Source: Ensifer sp. IC4062
GTDB taxonomy: Bacteria; Pseudomonadota; Alphaproteobacteria; Rhizobiales; Rhizobiaceae
NCBI RefSeq assembly: GCF_020193575.1
Contig: NZ_JADYVD010000026.1
Location: 37,063-101,062, forward strand
DNA: 64,000 bases
Reading direction: 5' to 3'
In this document: positions 19,382 through 29,193 of the stretch, piece by piece
Layout of the letters: each line of letters starts with the position of its first letter
How positions within the stretch are numbered: position 1 is the first letter of the stretch
Translations under genes and position numbers: made by a program
The notes under the pieces: model-generated
What the model was told of the DNA's origin: nothing
Databases searched by the model: none
The model's input: only the letters and a program-made list of their open reading frames with translations

Positions 19382-22300
19382 CCTCGCCTTCGGCGGTCGC
19401 CCATTCGGCGACCCGCGCCAGATGATCGTATTCGCCTCCGTAGTCGCGCTCCTTCTGGACGATCAGGCGGGAGGCGAAGCCGTGCCTGCCGCTCATCAGC
19501 GCCGCGAGCAGCTTCCTCAGCTCGATAAGCGATTCTTCCGCCAGTTGGTCTGCGGATTTCGTTTCCTTCGATTTTCCGCCGTCGTTGTTGACGGCGTCGA
19601 CGCTGAAGCGGCTGCCGGGTTTCAGGCGGACGTAGAGAAGTGCATTCGGTTCGGCGCGTCCCGTCGCGCCGAAGGCGCCGGCCTTGAGCGCGGCGGCTTC
19701 GAGCGAAAGCTGCGGATCGAGCAGACTGCGCGCTTCCCTGGGCGAGGGGCTGGAGCCGGTCTTGTAGTCGATGATATCGATGGTGCCGTCCGGGCGCCGA
19801 TCGAGGCGATCGGCGATGCCGGTCAGCCGGATATCCGCAAGGCCAATATCCATGGATGCCGGAACCTCGGTGAAAGACTTCGTGATGCCCTTCCGGCGGT
19901 CGCGCTCCCATTTGAGAAATGCCTTCCCGACGGCGGCAAAACGCGGGCGCCAGATCGTGTCGATATGCGGCGGAAGACCTTCCTCGTCGAAAGCTTCGTT
20001 GAGCAATCCCGTCATCACCGTTTCGGCTTCGGGCGAGGCTGGATCGAAGCCGCCTTTGACGAAGCGATCGACGATTCGATGGTAGAGCGTTCCACGCTCG
20101 GCAGCGCCCGGATCACGATTGAACGGGTCGATCGGCTGCAGACGCAGGATCCGTCGCGCGTAGACGGCATAGGGATCGCGACGAAGGCGGGTGACTTCAC
20201 TGAAGGAATATTTACGCGGCTGCAGCTCGGCGGGCGGCCTCGGTTCCGGGCGAGTCGCGAGCGGCTGGGTCTTGCCTTGATCGAGGATGCGCGCCCAGTG
20301 CAGATAGTCCGCACCGTTGGACTTGATGAGTCGCGTCAGTCCTTCGCCGCCGAGCGCCTGCAGACGCTGCAACCACCGTGACGCGACCGTCGGGGCCGAA
20401 CCCTGGCGCATGGAGCGCGAAAGGATCAGCCGGCGCGTGCCGCAGGCCATCTGGAAATCGTGGGCGAGCTGGCCGATACGCCGCTCCGGCGGCTCGAGGC
20501 CGATTCCGGATTTCATCGTTCGAGACAGGAAGGGGTCGTTTGACGTCTGTCCCGGCCAGGTGCCCTCGTTCATGCCGCCGAGCACCACGAGATCCATGCT
20601 TTGCAAGCGCGATTCCAGCGCCCCGAAGATGAAGACGCGGGGATGCCGCATCGATCGCGGCTTGACCGCCTCGCTTGCCGCGAGCGCTTCGACAATGTCG
20701 CACCATTGCGGCCCGTCGGCGTTCATCTGGCCTTCGGTCTCGATGATGCTTTTGAGAAGCGTTGCCAACGCTTCGCCGGCTTCCGTCGCCCACAGATCGC
20801 CAAGGCTGCCGCGCTCGTCGACGCAGACGGCTTCCAGTGCGCGGCCCGTCCGCTCCGCCCAATCGGCAAGGGTGAGCACCTTGGACCGAGGCTGACCATC
20901 GACGCGAAGCACGCACGCGCTCGCCAAGGGTTCGGCGGCCAACGAAATGCGTTCGGCAAGCACACGGGCGGCCGCTATGTCCTCCTCGCTGAGACGGCTC
21001 TGCCACGGGGGCGAATGACGATCGTGCTTTCGCCTTTCGAGAGCCTGCTCGATGAGGGGAGCAAGCGCCGAAATGTCGGCATTGCTGGTACCGCCGCGCA
21101 GCGCCAGAAGTTCCAGCGCATCGGCGGCGCGCCGGACATCCTCGGTCGTCTCGCCGAAGCGCGCGAGTGGGTGCTTGAGAAGAGCGACGAGCGGCACGGG
21201 ATCGCCTGGTCGCAACGCCGCCTCCAGCAACAAACGGACGATGGCGCCGACGGCCGTGGCGGCGAGCGGCGTGCCGGCGGAATCGTCGGCCTCGATGCCG
21301 AAGCGGGCAAGCTCCGCCCCGACGCGCCGCGCAAGACCGCGATCCGGTGTGATCAACGCCGCCTGACTTTCATCGCTGTCGGCAAGCGCGAGACGGAGCG
21401 CGATGGCGATGGCTGTTGCCTCTTCCCGTTCGTTCGCCGTCTCGATCAGCGCGACGTCCGCGAAGGCGGAGAGAAGTTTTGCCTGATCGAAATCTTCACG
21501 CGCGCGGATCCAGCTGTCGGTCGCCTTTGCCGGAAGCAGGGCGCGCGAGAGAACCATGCTGCGATAGTCGAGGGCGCCATCGGCCGGCTCCAGCGTCATG
21601 ACGTCACGCCGCCCAATGCCCATGCGTTTCAGCAGCCGGTAGAAGCCGTATTGCGGGTGGCTGCGGCTTGCCGGATCTCCCGTGACGCCGCTATCGCCGA
21701 CGATCAGCTCCCATTCCGTATCGCTCATCGTCTGATCGAGGCCCGGCAGGACGATGGTGCCGTTCGGCAGCCTGCTCACGGCTGCGATCAGCGTGGCGGT
21801 CACCGGGATCGAACCGGTCGAGCCGGCGATGATAATCGGTCCGCTCACCTTGCCGGCGGCGATGCGCTGTGTTTCGGCCCGCAGAATGGCGTTGCGGTGG
21901 CGGGAAGGCGAGGATTGCTTGAGCTCGTCCAGCCGCTCCGGCCAATAGGTGCGGGCGATTTTCAGGAAGGCGAGCGTCAACTGCCACCAGAGTGCATGTT
22001 CACCGGCGTCGAGTTCATCGAGCGCCTCCCAGTCGAGTTCCTCGGTTTCCACGGCGTCGATCAGGTCGGCAAGATTGCGCGCGAGCCAGATGGCATCGGC
22101 GGGACTCGCCGGCGCAATCAGCGGACTTTCGCCATGGATATCGAGAACCGCCTGAGGCAGCTGGTTGCGCCAGGCGAGAATGAGGCGGCCGAGTTCTATC
22201 AGGCGCGCGGTGCCGGAAAGAGGCGGGGCGAGATCGAGGATCGCCGGTACCTCGGCGTCGAAAAAGCCGCTGTCGTCGTCCGTCTCGCCGAGCGCGCGGA

Positions 22301-22532
22301 TCGTCGGCAGGATAGCCGAGCGTCCGCCGAGCAGATCGACGAACTCCGAGCGAAGCACACGCGCTGAGCGTCGCGTCGGGACGAAGATCGTCACACCGGC
22401 GAGCATCAGCGGATCCGCGGGATCGTACTTGAAATCCGGAACCAGCCCGCCGTCGCAGAGCTTTTGCGCCAATGTCCTTAGGAACGGCGGACCGGCGGGG
22501 ATCGTGAAGACGTTCGAGGCGTGGCCGGGCAC
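19362..22532 (-). CDS. addB: AddB helicase-nuclease subunit
   Basis: The 1056-residue partner of AddA is of the alphaproteobacterial AddB type. The C-terminal nuclease shows GIADRLDR and IIDYKTGSS. The N-terminus lacks a clear Walker A (only PAGPPFLRTL at that place), and no cysteine is seen after the nuclease motif, so the iron-sulfur cluster known in Bacillus AddB is probably absent. It starts one base after the murU stop and overlaps addA, so murU-addB-addA are co-translated. Confidence 0.94.
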   Translation of the reverse strand: MPGHASNVFTIPAGPPFLRTLAQKLCDGGLVPDFKYDPADPLMLAGVTIFVPTRRSARVLRSEFVDLLGGRSAILPTIRALGETDDDSGFFDAEVPAILDLAPPLSGTARLIELGRLILAWRNQLPQAVLDIHGESPLIAPASPADAIWLARNLADLIDAVETEELDWEALDELDAGEHALWWQLTLAFLKIARTYWPERLDELKQSSPSRHRNAILRAETQRIAAGKVSGPIIIAGSTGSIPVTATLIAAVSRLPNGTIVLPGLDQTMSDTEWELIVGDSGVTGDPASRSHPQYGFYRLLKRMGIGRRDVMTLEPADGALDYRSMVLSRALLPAKATDSWIRAREDFDQAKLLSAFADVALIETANEREEATAIAIALRLALADSDESQAALITPDRGLARRVGAELARFGIEADDSAGTPLAATAVGAIVRLLLEAALRPGDPVPLVALLKHPLARFGETTEDVRRAADALELLALRGGTSNADISALAPLIEQALERRKHDRHSPPWQSRLSEEDIAAARVLAERISLAAEPLASACVLRVDGQPRSKVLTLADWAERTGRALEAVCVDERGSLGDLWATEAGEALATLLKSIIETEGQMNADGPQWCDIVEALAASEAVKPRSMRHPRVFIFGALESRLQSMDLVVLGGMNEGTWPGQTSNDPFLSRTMKSGIGLEPPERRIGQLAHDFQMACGTRRLILSRSMRQGSAPTVASRWLQRLQALGGEGLTRLIKSNGADYLHWARILDQGKTQPLATRPEPRPPAELQPRKYSFSEVTRLRRDPYAVYARRILRLQPIDPFNRDPGAAERGTLYHRIVDRFVKGGFDPASPEAETVMTGLLNEAFDEEGLPPHIDTIWRPRFAAVGKAFLKWERDRRKGITKSFTEVPASMDIGLADIRLTGIADRLDRRPDGTIDIIDYKTGSSPSPREARSLLDPQLSLEAAALKAGAFGATGRAEPNALLYVRLKPGSRFSVDAVNNDGGKSKETKSADQLAEESLIELRKLLAALMSGRHGFASRLIVQKERDYGGEYDHLARVAEWATAEGEDDTDEG

Positions 22533-22533
22533 A

Positions 22534-23265
22534 TTATCCTCCCGGCTGGAAGCGCTTTACGACCGCCTCGGCTTCATCAATTGCTTCCGGTGTGCCGACG
22601 GTCATCCAGTGGCCGTCGAGCATCAGCCCGAAGAGGCGTCCCCTGGTGATCGCGCGGTCGAAATAGATGTTGAGGTTGAAGGCATCGCTCGGCGCATCGG
22701 CGAAGAGGCGCGCTTCCATTGCGATCGCGCCGGCATAGACGACGGGATTGTCCATGCCTTCTGCGTAGCGGGCGAGCCTGCCGTCCTCAGCGAGCGAAAA
22801 ATCCTTCTTGCCGTTGTGCCCGGTCGTGTCTTCGAGGCGGACGCAGAGGAGCGCCATGTCCATCCTCTGCGGATCGAAAAAACCAGCAAGCCTTTGGATG
22901 TTGCTCGGCTTTCCGGTCTCTTCGCCGACCCAGAAGAGATCGGCATTCATGACGATCAGCGGCCCGTCGTCCAGCAATTTCAATCCCTTGGCAAGCCCGC
23001 CACCGGAATTCATCAGGGCATCGCGCTCATCGGAAATCAGGATATGCGGGGCCTCACGGCGACGGAGGTGCGCTTCCATCTGGTCGGCAAAGTGATGAAC
23101 GTTCACCGCCGCCTTGGTCACGCCGGCGGCCGCCAGGATGTCCAGCACGTAGTCGATCATCGGCTTGCCGGCGATCCGGACGAGCGGCTTCGGCAGTGTA
23201 TCGGTGATTGGCCGAAGGCGGGTGCCCAGTCCGGCCGCAAGCACCATGGCATTGGTGATGGGCAT
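22534..23265 (-). CDS. murU: Sugar-1-phosphate nucleotidyltransferase, MurU-like
   Basis: The 243-residue protein has the nucleotidyltransferase signature LAAGLGTRLRP followed by KPLV and the metal-site Asp in VMNADLFW. The short length and the preceding amgK-containing gene match MurU, which makes UDP-MurNAc from MurNAc-1-phosphate and lets cells salvage cell-wall sugar without de novo MurA. Symbol given by context and similarity; a UDP-glucose or other hexose-1-phosphate role is possible. It lies nine bases after the tsaE-amgK stop. Confidence 0.82.
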   Translation of the reverse strand: MPITNAMVLAAGLGTRLRPITDTLPKPLVRIAGKPMIDYVLDILAAAGVTKAAVNVHHFADQMEAHLRRREAPHILISDERDALMNSGGGLAKGLKLLDDGPLIVMNADLFWVGEETGKPSNIQRLAGFFDPQRMDMALLCVRLEDTTGHNGKKDFSLAEDGRLARYAEGMDNPVVYAGAIAMEARLFADAPSDAFNLNIYFDRAITRGRLFGLMLDGHWMTVGTPEAIDEAEAVVKRFQPGG

Positions 23266-23274
23266 GATTTCCTG

Positions 23275-24783
23275 TCAGTTGGCTGATTCGCTAGCCAGGA
23301 TTCCAGCCTTAATGCACCAATCGCGCAAGGGTGTCAGCACCTCATGGCCGAGCGCACGGCTCAAATAAGCGAAGGTACGTGGCATGTGTTTCATGTAACC
23401 CGGTTTGCCATCACGCTGCATCAGTCGCACCCAGATGCCGGCGAGCTTGCAGTTGCGTTGCGCCGACATCAGATGCCAGTCGCGAAGAAAGGTTGCCTCG
23501 TCGAATGGGCCGGAGGCCTTACGATCGCCGAGATAAGCGTTGATCAGCCGGTCGGCCAGATTTTGGTCTATGGTAACGCGCGCATCCTGCGTGAGCGACG
23601 CGACATCATAGGCGGTCGGACCGATCATCGCATCCTGGAAATCGATGATGCCGACGCGATCAAGCCCTTCCCGGTCGAGGCGCCAGAGAATATTCGGCGA
23701 GTGAAAATCGCGCAGCAGCAGGTTCTTCTCGGCCGATGCGAGAACGTCGATGAGTTGGTCCCAGATGGCGAAGTACTCTTTACGCTCCCTATCGGAGGCC
23801 GCTTCGCCGCGCTTCCATGGCAGGTACCAGTCAATCAGCAGGCTCGTCTCGATCTTGATGGCCGTGCGGTCGAAATCGGGAATGCGATGGATGAGGCCAT
23901 CGCCAATGGCAATCTCTCGTGTCGGCGGCTTGCCATGAAGGCGGGCGAGCACGCGCACGCTTTCGAGATAGCGATCGGCAACCGGTCTCCCCTCCGCGTC
24001 GATAATGCCCTCGGAGCCCAGATCCTCGATCAGCAAGATACCTTTGTCGAGATCACGGGCATAAATCGCCGGCGCGGCGAAGCCGCGGCCGCGCAGCAGC
24101 TCGGAAATCGCGACGAACGGAACGGCGTCCTCAGCTAGATGCGCAAGCTGCTGGTAATACTTGCCATCCTGGAGAATGGGGCCGGGCTTATGCCTTGGCG
24201 CATCCATCAGAATCTTCGTGGGCTCAGCATTGCCGTGGATCCGCTCGTAGGCCCTCACCGAAGCGTCACCGCTCAAATGGCGACGACGGCCGGTGGCACA
24301 ACCGTTTTGCGAGAGGAAACTGCGGATCGCCAGCGAACGGGAAATGCGCTCGAAGGCAGTGTCGGGCGCGGAAATCGCAAGCCGGCGCCCTTCACCCTCG
24401 TGCGTGAAGGTGAGCGTGATGCGTTCGGAAGGAAGCGCTTGGTCCGCCTTTTCCGGCCATTCGACGAGGCAGATTCCTTCGGAAAGGGCCTCGTCGAAGC
24501 CGAGTTCGTCGAGTTCCGAAGCGTCGGCGAGACGATAGAGGTCAAAATGGGCGACCGGGATACGCAGGTCGTAGTTTTGGACGAGCGTGAAGGTGGGGCT
24601 CGGCACTTCGAGCGTTTCGTCATCGGCGATCGCACGGAGCAGGGCGCGCGCGAAGGTCGATTTTCCCGCGCCGAGATCGCCTGACAAGGCAACGCAATCG
24701 CCGGTCTTCAGCGCCAGCGCTAGGTCTTCGCCCAGCTCGATGGTGGCGGCTTCGTCCTTCAGGAACCGTTGCAGATGCTTCAT
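23275..24783 (-). CDS. Fused TsaE (t6A synthesis ATPase) and AmgK-type sugar kinase
   Basis: The 502-residue protein has two parts. Residues 1 to about 155 are TsaE: Walker A GDLGAGKST (35-43), SPTFTLVQNY and LVEWPEKAD; it supports threonylcarbamoyl-adenosine at tRNA position 37. Residues from about 165 onward are an aminoglycoside-phosphotransferase-like kinase with the loop LLRDFHSPNILW and the metal-binding IIDFQD, matching AmgK, which phosphorylates MurNAc/GlcNAc at C1. This fusion is known in alphaproteobacteria. The start shares one base with the divL stop (TAATG). Confidence 0.9.
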   Translation of the reverse strand: MKHLQRFLKDEAATIELGEDLALALKTGDCVALSGDLGAGKSTFARALLRAIADDETLEVPSPTFTLVQNYDLRIPVAHFDLYRLADASELDELGFDEALSEGICLVEWPEKADQALPSERITLTFTHEGEGRRLAISAPDTAFERISRSLAIRSFLSQNGCATGRRRHLSGDASVRAYERIHGNAEPTKILMDAPRHKPGPILQDGKYYQQLAHLAEDAVPFVAISELLRGRGFAAPAIYARDLDKGILLIEDLGSEGIIDAEGRPVADRYLESVRVLARLHGKPPTREIAIGDGLIHRIPDFDRTAIKIETSLLIDWYLPWKRGEAASDRERKEYFAIWDQLIDVLASAEKNLLLRDFHSPNILWRLDREGLDRVGIIDFQDAMIGPTAYDVASLTQDARVTIDQNLADRLINAYLGDRKASGPFDEATFLRDWHLMSAQRNCKLAGIWVRLMQRDGKPGYMKHMPRTFAYLSRALGHEVLTPLRDWCIKAGILASESAN

Positions 24784-27392
24784 TATTCGGCCGCGATGAT
24801 CTTCGGCATTTCGGATGACGGAATGCGGCAGGTGACCTCGGTGCCTTCGCCCTCCTTGCTGCGGATCGAAACGGTGCCGTGATGCAGGCTGACGAAGCTC
24901 TCGACGATCGACAGTCCGAGACCGGCGCCGCCGTGCTGGCCGTAGCTTTCGAAGCGGTTGAAGACGGTGTTCAAGACATCCTGTGGAATGCCAGGGCCGG
25001 AATCGCTGACGGAGAAGACGAAATCGGCGCCTTCACGCCGGCACTTGAGATCGATAGTGCTGCCATCGGGCGCGAAGTTGGCGGCGTTGGTCAGAAGCTT
25101 GATGAAGATCTGCTTCAGCCGCTGTTGGTCAGCGACCATGCGGCCGAGGTTGTCAGGTGCATCCACCCGCAAGGTGACGCCGCTTTCGACAAGCCTGTCG
25201 GCCATCTGATGCGCGACGTCATCGAGGAAATCGACGAGGTTCACCTCGGACATGTCAAGCTCGACGATGCCGGCGTCGACGGTGGCCAGATCGAGGATAT
25301 CGTTGACGATCGTCAGCAGCAGCGACGAGGACGTCGCGATATGGTCGACATATTCCGCCTGACGGTCGTTGAGCTCTCCGAATGCCGGCGTCTTCAGGAG
25401 ATCGGCGAAGCCGATGATGTTCGTGAGCGGCGAGCGCAATTCATAGGAGACGTGATGAACGAAATCGTTCTTCAGCGCGTCGGCCTTGCGCAGCGCTTCG
25501 TTCTTCTCGGTCAGGGCGCGTTCGACCCTAACGCTGTCGGTAATGTTGACGAAGGTCAGCATCGTCTGGGCGTTCGGCAGGGGGATCACGGCGTAATCGA
25601 GGATCAGGCCGGTCCGCAATTCCAGAATGCCGCGGCTCGACGGCCGCTCGTCGTCGAAGCTGGTGATGATATGGGCGAACCGCTTCCAGCCATCCGGCTG
25701 GTCGTAGGAGGAAAGGCACGCCTGTTCGACGGCACGAATGTGCGTGCCGGGCTTGGCTTCCGCCTCACTGATGCCCCAGATCGCCCGGAAAGCCGGGTTG
25801 GAAAGACGGATGCGGCCGTCAGGCCCGAACACCGCGACGCCTTCGGCGAGATGGTCGATCGTTTCGCCCTGGACCTGGAGCAGGGTGTTGTAACGGGTTT
25901 CAAGATCGACCTTCTCGGTCAGGTTCTCGAAGACCCAGGTTGCGCCACCTTGCGGCCGTGCGGTGGCGAAGACGCGGAGCGTCTGGCCGTTCGGCAGGTG
26001 CCAGAGGTCGGATTGCGTGTCGAGCGCCTGATAGACCGACAGCGCATTGGCCTTCCATTGTTTCCAGTTGAGCTGCTCGGGGAGCTTGCCGCCGGCCCGC
26101 AGCCGGTCGAGCACCTCGCCATTGTCGGGCTTGCGCTCCAGGAAGCCCATGTCGAGGTTCCAGAGCCGCTGAAACGCCTGATTGTAGAATTGCAGGCGCT
26201 GATTGCCGTCGAAGATCGCCACCGGCGTTGCCAGATGATCGAGCGTTTCGGCATGGCTCTTCAATGTCCGAGCAAGCTCTTCGCGCACAGCCTCGATGCC
26301 GGAGACGTCGATGGCGATGCCGGCCGAGCCGGCGGGGCTGCGGGCGTCGACGACGTCGAAGAAGGTGCGATTGCCCTTGACCACCGTCGAGACCTTATCG
26401 CTGAAGGGCGTTTCAAGGGTTGAAAAGGCGCGGATTTTTTCGCGAGCCGCGGTCGAAAGCAATTCGCGCCCTTCGGCGACGGCGAGGCTCGTGCTCTGTG
26501 TCTCGACCGCTTCGGCATAGGCTTCATTGACCCATTCGAGCTTGCCGTCGGCGGTCCGTTGCCAGACGGGCAGGTCGATCGCGTCGAGCAGCGTGCGGAA
26601 CGTCGACAGCGATGCGTGCAGGCGATCGCGTTCCAGTTTCAACTCGGCAAGTTCGGCCCTCAGATTGTTGAGCGCGATGAAGCGCACGAATGCCCGTCCG
26701 CCGGAAACGCGGCCTTGGGCTTCCAGAACTTCGTTGCGCTGTGTCTCGAGTACGAGATCGAAGCTTTGCGCCTGCGCGCGCAATGTCTCAATCGCTTTCT
26801 CGAGCTGGCTGGCGGACGGCGCCTTGAGCCAGCGTCCGAAGGCGAGAAAAGTGCGGTCATCCTGAGGAGCGCCGGTTTCGACGGGAAGCTGTCCGAGAAA
26901 CTCGGGACGCTCGGCCAGACCGTCCCAGATCACGATGCGTCGGTTCTTGTCGGCGATGAGGGCCTGGAACCGGGAAATCCGCTGGTTTGCATCGGAAAGT
27001 CCGGACCTCAGTTCGCGATTCTCGGCCTCTATATTGCCGCGCTGGCGGATGAGCCAGATGGCAGAAATCATGGCGGCGGAAATGACGCCGATCAGGACGG
27101 AAAAGGTGACGACTTCGGAGGAGCCGAATATGGCCTTCGCGACCGGCGTCGATGCCTGCGCCGCTGCGTCGCTCGCCGCGAAGAACACCGTGCCTGCGAG
27201 CAGCCGCCGCACCATTGAGCCTGCCTTAGGGGCCTCGCCGAAAAGCCTCGATCGTTCTATATTCATGGCGCCGCTGTCCCCGTTTGTCCGGATATTGCCG
27301 CCGACCTTACGCCGCCATGCATCGAAACCCTCAGAGAGGGTTCGCGTCAGTTGCGATTGCATCCCCGGTCTGTCTCCGTCTGTTTGCCGCAT
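24783..27392 (-). CDS. divL: DivL-like PAS sensor, histidine-kinase homologue with Tyr at the phospho-acceptor site
   Basis: The product (about 869 residues) has one clear membrane helix near residues 75-110, several PAS-like segments (for example AVFGPDGRIRLSN), a DHp domain and a full ATP-binding domain (GMVADQQRLKQ, DSGPGIP, GAGLGLSI). In the H-box the usual SHELRTPL reads SYELRSPL; the Tyr codon is at 25443-25445. That substitution defines DivL of Caulobacter, a regulator of CckA and CtrA that reads DivK. The start is uncertain: ATG at 27392, TTG at 27401 or internal Met codons are possible. It is the first gene of the divL-tsaE/amgK-murU-addBA series. Confidence 0.85.
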   Translation of the reverse strand: MRQTDGDRPGMQSQLTRTLSEGFDAWRRKVGGNIRTNGDSGAMNIERSRLFGEAPKAGSMVRRLLAGTVFFAASDAAAQASTPVAKAIFGSSEVVTFSVLIGVISAAMISAIWLIRQRGNIEAENRELRSGLSDANQRISRFQALIADKNRRIVIWDGLAERPEFLGQLPVETGAPQDDRTFLAFGRWLKAPSASQLEKAIETLRAQAQSFDLVLETQRNEVLEAQGRVSGGRAFVRFIALNNLRAELAELKLERDRLHASLSTFRTLLDAIDLPVWQRTADGKLEWVNEAYAEAVETQSTSLAVAEGRELLSTAAREKIRAFSTLETPFSDKVSTVVKGNRTFFDVVDARSPAGSAGIAIDVSGIEAVREELARTLKSHAETLDHLATPVAIFDGNQRLQFYNQAFQRLWNLDMGFLERKPDNGEVLDRLRAGGKLPEQLNWKQWKANALSVYQALDTQSDLWHLPNGQTLRVFATARPQGGATWVFENLTEKVDLETRYNTLLQVQGETIDHLAEGVAVFGPDGRIRLSNPAFRAIWGISEAEAKPGTHIRAVEQACLSSYDQPDGWKRFAHIITSFDDERPSSRGILELRTGLILDYAVIPLPNAQTMLTFVNITDSVRVERALTEKNEALRKADALKNDFVHHVSYELRSPLTNIIGFADLLKTPAFGELNDRQAEYVDHIATSSSLLLTIVNDILDLATVDAGIVELDMSEVNLVDFLDDVAHQMADRLVESGVTLRVDAPDNLGRMVADQQRLKQIFIKLLTNAANFAPDGSTIDLKCRREGADFVFSVSDSGPGIPQDVLNTVFNRFESYGQHGGAGLGLSIVESFVSLHHGTVSIRSKEGEGTEVTCRIPSSEMPKIIAAE

Positions 27393-27434
27393 GTCCGACA
27401 AGACATCCCCATCCGCGACACTCGAACGTCCGCG

Positions 27435-27536
27435 CTACAGCGCCGCGCGTCTTTTGAGACGCGCAAAGGACGCGGTAGCTCTTGAATTACTGCATGTTTC
27501 CTTGAACCGGCTACGATTTAAGGAACCATGCAGTAG
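27435..27536 (+). repeat. RIME-type intergenic mosaic element, copy 1
   Basis: It shares with five other places in the window a left part built on CTACAGCGCCGCGCGTC plus GACGCGCAAAGGACG and a right hairpin running GCATGTTTCC to AAGGAACCATGCAG. The family matches Rhizobium-specific intergenic mosaic elements. It lies upstream of divL in antisense orientation. Confidence 0.8.
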
Positions 27537-27595
27537 CGTCACGAATCAATGACTTAAGCATACTTGTTTGACGAATCGCCGGAAAGTGCGCGGCT

Positions 27596-27633
27596 CAAAA
27601 AAGAGGCCGCGATCTCTTGTCAAGATCGCGGCC
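27596..27633 (-). terminator. Terminator of ahcY
   Basis: A perfect 11-base stem (GGCCGCGATCT at 27605-27615, complement at 27623-27633) with a seven-base loop is followed on the minus strand by six T residues. It lies 30 bases after the ahcY stop. Confidence 0.92.
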
Positions 27634-27663
27634 ACAACATCTTGTGGATTGTCCGGCTAACGA

Positions 27664-29064
27664 TTAGTACCGGTAGTGTTCGGCCTTGAACGGACCCTGC
27701 GGCTTAACGCCGATATAGGCGGCCTGTTCTTCCGAAAGCTCGGTCAGCTTGGCGCCGAGCTTTGCGAGATGCAGGCGGGCGACCTTCTCGTCGAGCTGCT
27801 TCGGCAGGACGTAAACCTCTTTCTTATAGTTCTCGCCCTTGGTGAAGAGCTCGATTTGCGCCAGCACCTGGTTGGAGAAGGAGGCCGACATCACGAAGGA
27901 CGGATGTCCGGTGGCGTTGCCGAGATTGAGCAGGCGGCCTTCCGAAAGCAGGATCATGCGGTTGCCCTTCGGGAACTCGATCATGTCGACCTGCGGCTTG
28001 ATGTTGGTCCATTTCAGGTTGCGCAGCGCCGAGACCTGGATTTCGTTGTCGAAGTGGCCGATGTTACCGACGATCGCCATATCCTTCATCTCGCGCATGT
28101 GGTCCATGCGGATAACGTCCTTGTTGCCGGTCGTCGTGATGAAGATGTCGGCGGTCGAAACGACGTCCTCGAGCTGGACAACTTCGTAGCCGTCCATCGC
28201 TGCCTGCAGCGCGCAGATCGGATCGACTTCGGTGACCTTAACGCGTGCACCTGCACCCTTCAGAGAGGCAGCCGAACCCTTGCCGACATCGCCATAGCCG
28301 CAAACCACGGCGACCTTGCCGGCCATCATCACGTCGGTGCCGCGGCGGATGCCGTCGACGAGCGATTCCTTGCAGCCGTATTTGTTATCGAACTTCGACT
28401 TCGTGACGCTGTCGTTGACGTTGATTGCGGGGAAGGGCAGCAGGCCCTTGCCCTGGAGCTGGTAGAGGCGGTTGACGCCGGTGGTCGTTTCTTCGGTGAC
28501 GCCCTTGATGGCGTCGCGCTGCTTGGTGAACCAGCCCGGAGAAGCGGCGAGACGCTTCTTGATCTGGGCAAAGAGAATCTCTTCCTCTTCCGAGCCCGGG
28601 TTCGAAAGCACATTCTCGCCGGCTTCGGCGCGCGCACCGAGCAGGATGTACATGGTGGCGTCACCGCCATCATCGAGAATCATGTTCGACAGGCCGCCGT
28701 CGGCCCACTGGAAGATCTTGTCGGTATAGGCCCAGTATTCCTCAAGCGTTTCGCCCTTGACGGCGAAAACCGGAACTCCGCTTGCCGCGATGGCGGCAGC
28801 AGCGTGGTCCTGGGTAGAGAAGATGTTGCACGACGCCCAGCGAACCTCGGCACCGAGCGCGACCAGCGTCTCGATCAGCACCGCCGTCTGGATGGTCATG
28901 TGCAGCGAGCCGGTGATGCGCGCGCCCTTCAGCGGCTTCGATGCACCGAATTCCTCGCGGCAGGCCATCAGGCCCGGCATTTCCGTTTCGGCGATGGCAA
29001 TTTCCTTGCGGCCGAAATCGGCAAGCCCGATATCGGCGACAATATAGTCCTGAGTTGCGGTCAT
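27664..29064 (-). CDS. ahcY: S-adenosylhomocysteine hydrolase
   Basis: AhcY splits S-adenosylhomocysteine to adenosine and homocysteine, closing the methyl cycle. The 466-residue protein starts [18 protein letters not shown] and has the NAD-binding [10 protein letters not shown], with the family end KAEHYRY. The start at 29064 follows GGAG; the frame is open to 29163 but the extra 33 residues are Arg-rich and unlike the family. A 202-base upstream region with a strong palindrome suggests its own regulated promoter, apart from the PTS genes upstream. Confidence 0.97.
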   Translation of the reverse strand: MTATQDYIVADIGLADFGRKEIAIAETEMPGLMACREEFGASKPLKGARITGSLHMTIQTAVLIETLVALGAEVRWASCNIFSTQDHAAAAIAASGVPVFAVKGETLEEYWAYTDKIFQWADGGLSNMILDDGGDATMYILLGARAEAGENVLSNPGSEEEEILFAQIKKRLAASPGWFTKQRDAIKGVTEETTTGVNRLYQLQGKGLLPFPAINVNDSVTKSKFDNKYGCKESLVDGIRRGTDVMMAGKVAVVCGYGDVGKGSAASLKGAGARVKVTEVDPICALQAAMDGYEVVQLEDVVSTADIFITTTGNKDVIRMDHMREMKDMAIVGNIGHFDNEIQVSALRNLKWTNIKPQVDMIEFPKGNRMILLSEGRLLNLGNATGHPSFVMSASFSNQVLAQIELFTKGENYKKEVYVLPKQLDEKVARLHLAKLGAKLTELSEEQAAYIGVKPQGPFKAEHYRY

Positions 29065-29193
29065 GGAGTTCTCCAGGGCTGATCTTTTCCGGCCGCGCCG
29101 GCCCCTTGGCCTTCTGGCGGCATGACAATGCCTCCCGCGCAGGATCACGGGGAGAGTGGCCACGGTCTATCAGGAATCGGCGGATAGGGCAAC

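Noticed and set aside
20601..22367. A 588-codon plus-strand frame opposite addB, and similar long frames opposite divL (24879-26423), addA (15950-17383) and ahcY (27676-29082)
   Set aside because: All lie fully inside well-supported genes on the other strand and show no family motif or ribosome-binding site.
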